From: Paraburkholderia solitsugae
GTDB taxonomy: Bacteria; Pseudomonadota; Gammaproteobacteria; Burkholderiales; Burkholderiaceae
Length of the DNA stretch: 64,000 bases
NCBI RefSeq assembly: GCF_013177695.1
Contig: NZ_WOEY01000101.1
Coordinates: 98,844-162,843 of the forward strand
Direction: 5' to 3'
In this document: positions 60,557-64,000 of the stretch, one piece after another
How positions within the stretch are numbered: the first letter of the stretch is position 1
Layout of the letters: each line of letters starts with the position of its first letter
Program-made: the position numbers and the translations under genes
Notes under the pieces: model-generated
The model's input: only the letters and a program-made list of their open reading frames with translations
Database searches by the model: none
What the model was told of the DNA's origin: nothing

Positions 60557-61948
60557 ATGAACACCACCGCGCTCATGCTGTCGCGATTGCAGTTCGCGTT
60601 CACGGTTTCGTTTCACATCATCTTTCCGTCTTTCACCATCGGTCTGGCGGCGTGGCTGACGGTACTGGAAGCGCTGTATCTGATTACCCGGCGACCAGTC
60701 TACCGCCGCGTCTTCGACTTCTGGCTGAAGATCTTCGGGATCGCTTTCGGTATGGGCGTGGTCTCCGGAATCGTACTGGCTTTCGAGTTCGGCACGAACT
60801 GGAGCGAACTGTCACGCCTTTCGGGGGCGATCCAGGGACCGCTGCTGTCCTATGAGACCTTCACCGCCTTCATGCTCGAGGCGTCGTTCTTCGGCGTGTT
60901 GCTGTTCGGCAGGAACAAGGTGAAGCCGGGACTCTATCTTTTCTCGGCGGCGATGGTCGCGCTCGGCACGACGCTCTCGGCGTTCTGGATCATGGTGAAC
61001 AACAGCTGGATGCAATATCCAGTGGGGTACACGATCCAGAACGGCGTCTACGTGCCGGACGACTGGGCGAAGATCATCTTCAGTCCGGTGGTCTGGGTGA
61101 GGTTTCCTCATATGCTGCTGGCGGCTTACGTCACTGGGGCGTTCTGTGTCGCGGCGACAGGTGCGTGGTACTGGCTGCGCGGAACGTGTCTTGCGGAAGG
61201 TCGCGTGATGTTGCGGATGGGTCTTTTTCTCGCAGCGATCCTGTTGCCGGTCCAGTTGCTGTTCGGACATCTGGTCGGCGATTATGTGCACCGCTATCAG
61301 CCCATCAAGTTCGCAACCATCGAAGCACGCTGGCATGACGAACAGCCCGCGTCCGAAGTTCTGCTTGCGTGGCCCGATGCAGCACACGAAAAGAACGACT
61401 ATGCGATCTCGGTGCCTGTGCTCGGCAGCGTGATTGCATCGATGAGCCTCGATTCGAAGGAGGTCGGGCTGACTGACTTCGCGCGCAGCGAGCGTCCGCC
61501 GATCGCCATCCCTTTCTTCACCTTCAGGATCATGGTGGGGTGTGGCCTCCTCATGCTGCTGGTCGCCTGGGGTGGCACGCTGCTGTCGCTCAAGGAGCGT
61601 TTGCTAAAGCGGCGTGCGCTGTTGTGGACGGTATTCCTGTGTTTTCCGCTGCCGTTCATTGCGACCCTCACCGGCTGGTTCACCGCCGAGGTGGGGCGGC
61701 AACCCTGGACCGTCTACGGGTTGCTGCGCACTGCGGACGCTGTGACGCCGTTCCTGACGCCACGCGCGGCGGCGGGTTCGCTGCTGGTGTTCTGTGCGAC
61801 CTACGTCTTCATCTTCGCCTTCGGCACCTACTACATCTATAAGTTGCTCAAAGGCGGACCCGCCGAGGACCTGCCGCATACGCCGCCTACCGCTTTGCCG
61901 AATCGTCCGCTTTCGGTGGCGGCGGATCTGCCGACGACGGTCAAATGA
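60557..61948 (+). CDS. cioA: Cytochrome bd-type (cyanide-insensitive) quinol oxidase subunit I
   Basis: 463 residues, nine predicted helices. His ligands and conserved segments: LQFAFTVSFHIIFPSFTIGLAAWL, FKxxFGIAFGMGVVSGIVLAFEFGTNW, YETFTAFMLEASFFGVLLFG, NNSWMQYPVGY, and EVGRQPWTVYGLLRTADA (the conserved GRQPW near the haem b595/d region). The Q-loop between helices is short, as in CioA-type oxidases, and not the long E. coli CydA form. Uses ubiquinol and reduces O2 to water without proton pumping. Gene cioB follows after 16 bp. Confidence 0.92.
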   Translation: MNTTALMLSRLQFAFTVSFHIIFPSFTIGLAAWLTVLEALYLITRRPVYRRVFDFWLKIFGIAFGMGVVSGIVLAFEFGTNWSELSRLSGAIQGPLLSYETFTAFMLEASFFGVLLFGRNKVKPGLYLFSAAMVALGTTLSAFWIMVNNSWMQYPVGYTIQNGVYVPDDWAKIIFSPVVWVRFPHMLLAAYVTGAFCVAATGAWYWLRGTCLAEGRVMLRMGLFLAAILLPVQLLFGHLVGDYVHRYQPIKFATIEARWHDEQPASEVLLAWPDAAHEKNDYAISVPVLGSVIASMSLDSKEVGLTDFARSERPPIAIPFFTFRIMVGCGLLMLLVAWGGTLLSLKERLLKRRALLWTVFLCFPLPFIATLTGWFTAEVGRQPWTVYGLLRTADAVTPFLTPRAAAGSLLVFCATYVFIFAFGTYYIYKLLKGGPAEDLPHTPPTALPNRPLSVAADLPTTVK

Positions 61949-61964
61949 TCTGGGAGACGCGAAA

Positions 61965-62951
61965 ATGATCCTCTACTGGTCGCTGATACTCGCCGTCAGC
62001 ATGTTGCTGTACGTGCTGCTCGACGGTTTCGACCTCGGTGTCGGCATGCTGTTCGGCCTGACCCGTGACGAAGCGCGTCGCAGTCATATGCTCGCCGCTG
62101 TGTCGCCGCTGTGGGACGGCAACGAAACCTGGCTGATCGTGGCCGGCGTCGTGTTGTGGGGTGCTTTCTCGCCGGTCTACTCGTTGCTGGTCTCCGCGTT
62201 CTACGTGCCCGTGGTCCTGATGCTCGCCGGTCTGATCTTTCGCGGCGTCGCCTTCGAGTTCCGCGGCACGGCTCACCGTACGCGGGCGATCTGGAACGTT
62301 GGCTTCGTGGTGGGTTCGGTCGTCGCCGCGTTCATGCAGGGCGCAATGGTCGGCGCGCTGGTCAAAGGGCTGCCGGTCGTCAACGGCCGCTTTACGGGCG
62401 ACGTCATGACGTGGTGCAGCGGTTTCTCGGCACTGTGCGGTGTGGCGTTATGCGCCGGCTACGCCCTGCTTGCCGCGAGCTGGGTCGTCAAGAAGTGCGA
62501 GGCGGACGCGCGCGATGCCGCCTATCGTGCGATTGTGCCGTTGCTTTGGGTGGTGCTCGTTCTGCTGATCGTGCTGTTCCTTCATGCACTTCATGAAGAC
62601 CTCGCGATCATGCACCGCTGGCTCGATCGTCCCACTCTTTTTCTTGTGCCGTTGGTCGCGCTATGTGCAATCGCGGGCACGCTGACTGGCGTCAGACGGC
62701 GTCGAGACAACCAGCCGTTTCTCATGATCGTGCTGCTGTTCATCTGCGCTTACGCAATGCTGGCGATTTCGTTCTGGCCATACATGGTCCCGTTCTCGTT
62801 CTCGATCACTCAGGCGGCGGGGCCGCATGCAAGCCTCACCTTCATGTTCTGGGGCGCGGGATTGTTCGTCTACCCGTTGATGCTGATCTATACGGTCTAC
62901 AGCTATAGCGTGTTCAAAGGGAAGGTTGACCTGACTTCGGGGCACTACTGA
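61965..62951 (+). CDS. cioB: Cytochrome bd-type quinol oxidase subunit II
   Basis: 328 residues from ATG 61965, after GGGAGACG. LDGFDLGVGMLFGLTRDEARRSHMLAAVSPLWDGNETWLIVAGVVLWGAFSPVY carries the conserved GFDLG and WDGNETWL motifs of CydB/CioB. About eight helices. Partner of CioA. No cydX-like small protein gene is visible right after it; the duplicated cassette begins 50 bp downstream. Confidence 0.93.
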   Translation: MILYWSLILAVSMLLYVLLDGFDLGVGMLFGLTRDEARRSHMLAAVSPLWDGNETWLIVAGVVLWGAFSPVYSLLVSAFYVPVVLMLAGLIFRGVAFEFRGTAHRTRAIWNVGFVVGSVVAAFMQGAMVGALVKGLPVVNGRFTGDVMTWCSGFSALCGVALCAGYALLAASWVVKKCEADARDAAYRAIVPLLWVVLVLLIVLFLHALHEDLAIMHRWLDRPTLFLVPLVALCAIAGTLTGVRRRRDNQPFLMIVLLFICAYAMLAISFWPYMVPFSFSITQAAGPHASLTFMFWGAGLFVYPLMLIYTVYSYSVFKGKVDLTSGHY

Positions 62952-63052
62952 TGAACGCCGTGCTCACCAGATCCAGGTTCCCCTAACCGCCAGCTGTTCT
63001 TGTCCTATTGCCCCTTATCCCTTCGGCCAAACCAAACATTTAGCCTACAAAG

Positions 63053-63084
63053 TTGAAGGCAACCCACGTGGGCTGCTTTATAAT
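63053..63084 (+). promoter_or_regulatory. Promoter with palindrome between -35 and -10 (copy 2)
   Basis: TTGAAG at 63053 and TATAAT at 63079 with GCAACCCACGTGGGCTGC between, base for base as in copy 1, while flanking bases vary (for example ACAACG versus ACAAAG just before it). Conservation supports function. Confidence 0.65.
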
Positions 63085-63272
63085 TACCACGTCGTCGGGA
63101 AACACCCGGTGACCTGGTTTAGCAGCCAGTGACGCAAACCGCACACCCGCCCAGGCGGGCGTGCGTCTACCTCTGCACGTCTATATTTCAATGGGCGGGC
63201 CGTGGTGGGGAGCCGCAAGGCTCGCCGGTTTGTTTGTGTCCCGGTCTGCTAACCCGCTTCGTGCCCGCTCAC
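63085..63272 (+). ncRNA. C4-like structured antisense RNA candidate (copy 2)
   Basis: Identical helices to copy 1: the GCACxCCCGCC/GGCGGGCGTGC hairpin, GAGCC-GCAA-GGCTC and the long-range GGTTTAGCAG/CTGCTAACC pairing. The only difference in the region is one base downstream. An overlapping frame starting at 63129 reads WAGRGGEPQGSPVCLCPGLLT, the Ash/Icd-like motif that C4 RNAs produce when translated; copy 1 lacks the same frame continuity, so the conservation is at RNA level. Confidence 0.55.
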
Positions 63273-63324
63273 CCCTTCCCAAGCGAGTGTCGGGCGATCC
63301 GAGAAGTAACAGGGAGATCGCACC

Positions 63325-63792
63325 ATGAGCAAGTCCACCAAAAATCGACCCGCTTCACGTCCGCCTGTCGACGCACTCCAGTATGAAAAGCTTGCCCTGT
63401 CGGCATTCGATTTATGCGACCGGCACCTGGGTCAACTGGATACTTTGATTACACTTGCATCTTCAATATGTAGGAATCCTTCCAGCACGCTTGAAGAAAG
63501 ACGGCGTCGTCAGACGCTTCTGGAATTGCTGGTGGATACGGCGGAGCAATATCAGCAGGAACTTGAATGCGACCGCGAGTTGTACAAGGTGATTGCGCTC
63601 GATGCGAAGGGCGTTCCGCAAAGCCGCATCACGGCACGCCACGCAGCGAACCTGCTTGCAGAAGAGGTATTGCAGCGAGCGGGAGAACCCATAGCGACTG
63701 CTAGCGCACCGCAGCGCAAAAACCCGTCATCGGAAAGCGCCGCGGCATTGAGAGCCGACGCTGCGCAACAACCGGCTATCACTCCAAACTAG
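63325..63792 (+). CDS. 155-residue conserved protein of the duplicated cassette (copy 2)
   Basis: Paralogue of 16882-17349, same length and GGGAG site. Differences are Q8R, I54S and I56L in the first 107 residues and eight more in the last 48. Third-position changes are frequent (for example ATCACACTTGCGTCC versus ATTACACTTGCATCT). Cytoplasmic, helical, unknown function, presumably controlled by the leader RNA. Confidence 0.75.
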   Translation: MSKSTKNRPASRPPVDALQYEKLALSAFDLCDRHLGQLDTLITLASSICRNPSSTLEERRRRQTLLELLVDTAEQYQQELECDRELYKVIALDAKGVPQSRITARHAANLLAEEVLQRAGEPIATASAPQRKNPSSESAAALRADAAQQPAITPN

Positions 63793-63851
63793 ACGATCGG
63801 GAAGAACCGGCGAGTGGTAGGGCGGCGCGTCCGGATCCTTCGGAGACTCGT

Positions 63852-63882
63852 GCACTGAGACGGTTTTCGTCCATCTCAGTGC
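63852..63882 (+). terminator. Hairpin closing the cassette (copy 2)
   Basis: GCACTGAGACGG and CCATCTCAGTGC around TTTTCGT. Compared with copy 1, the G-T pair becomes T-A while one C-G becomes a C-A mismatch. The structure is kept. Confidence 0.6.
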
Positions 63883-64000
63883 GGCCAGGAGCGGACGGTC
63901 GACATAGATGCCTGGATCGTCGACAATCGGCTGGCCGTTCTCGGCGCAAACGAGAGATCGTAAAAGGCCCTCAAGCGCTCGCAGCAATACATTCCACAAG

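Larger units (their letters stand above)
63001..63927 (+). repeat. Duplicated cassette, copy 2 (uninterrupted)
   Basis: Same unit as 16559-17647, same orientation, offset 46,442-46,443 bp up to the MITE. It carries an extra C in the run at 63276-63279 (CCCTTCCCAAGCG versus CCCTTCCAAGCG in copy 1), which alters any overlapping reading frame but not the RNA helices. It represents the unoccupied MITE site. Confidence 0.9.

Noticed and set aside
63129..63386. Ash/Icd-like 85-residue protein in cassette copy 2
   Set aside because: Overlaps the structured RNA and is not kept in frame in copy 1; more likely a translation of the C4-like RNA.
16559..63927. The whole interval as a prophage or satellite
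   Set aside because: No integrase, terminase, capsid, portal or lysis genes are visible despite the phage-like RNA.
1..64000. CRISPR arrays, tRNA and rRNA genes
   Set aside because: No regularly spaced repeat array of CRISPR type, and no cloverleaf or rRNA sequence recognised on reading both strands.

Overview
The window looks like part of a secondary replicon or accessory region of a Burkholderiaceae bacterium (Paraburkholderia/Caballeronia/Burkholderia type). This rests on the GC-rich coding style, the density of TetR/LysR/IclR-regulated efflux and SDR cassettes, a complete Tad pilus locus and a TrfA-type replication remnant. No rRNA, tRNA, CRISPR array or intact transposase was recognised. 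All assignments come from reading the sequence; no database search was run.

Layout. 0-1 kb: decayed flavin amine oxidase. 1.3-8.3 kb: RND efflux operon (outer membrane factor, adaptor, pump) plus a TetR regulator. 8.7-10.1 kb: a DUF1571-like gene, then scraps of an ABC ATPase (LivF type) and an NCS2 permease. 10.1-12.0 kb: PRISE-like reductase and SDR pair. 12.3-16.0 kb: two small exported proteins, a CobW-type GTPase and a Tat-exported metallo-beta-lactamase-fold hydrolase. 16.1-16.5 kb: amidohydrolase remnant. 16.56-17.65 kb: copy 1 of a duplicated cassette (structured C4-like RNA, a 155-residue protein and a hairpin), interrupted by a MITE. 17.7-20.2 kb: three membrane proteins of unknown function. 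20.6-28.3 kb: AcpA-type phosphoesterase, MFS transporter-aroQ operon with divergent IclR regulator, DUF1810, Vgb-like beta-propeller, ester cyclase. 28.4-33.8 kb: second MITE, RlpA-like lipoprotein, LysR-controlled SDR-GST-Bcr/CflA operon. 34.4-36.7 kb: frameshifted permuted papain-like gene, VOC protein, gene scraps. 37.1-38.7 kb: isocitrate lyase with a palindromic operator and a terminator. 39.4-50.2 kb: complete flp-tad pilus operon. 50.3-56.7 kb: phosphodiesterase, small proteins, two TetR modules with clear operators. 56.8-57.8 kb: GntR pseudogene fused to a TrfA replication-initiator scrap and iteron-like repeats. 57.9-63.0 kb: acetoin genes alsD-alsS and cyanide-insensitive quinol oxidase cioAB. 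63.0-63.93 kb: copy 2 of the duplicated cassette.

Most notable: (1) the duplicated C4-like antisense-RNA/155-aa cassette, in the same orientation 46.4 kb apart, with a palindrome inside its promoter and an empty-site/filled-site pair for a MITE; (2) a ribbon-helix-helix-like domain fused to acetolactate decarboxylase; (3) a TrfA remnant next to 21-bp iteron-like repeats, marking an absorbed plasmid; (4) several well-resolved operator arrays (LysR, two TetR, IclR-like, the aceA palindrome); (5) a predicted permuted papain-fold protein inactivated by a single extra C. Two single-base homopolymer indels (near 35,390 and 57,254) could be real mutations or sequencing errors.
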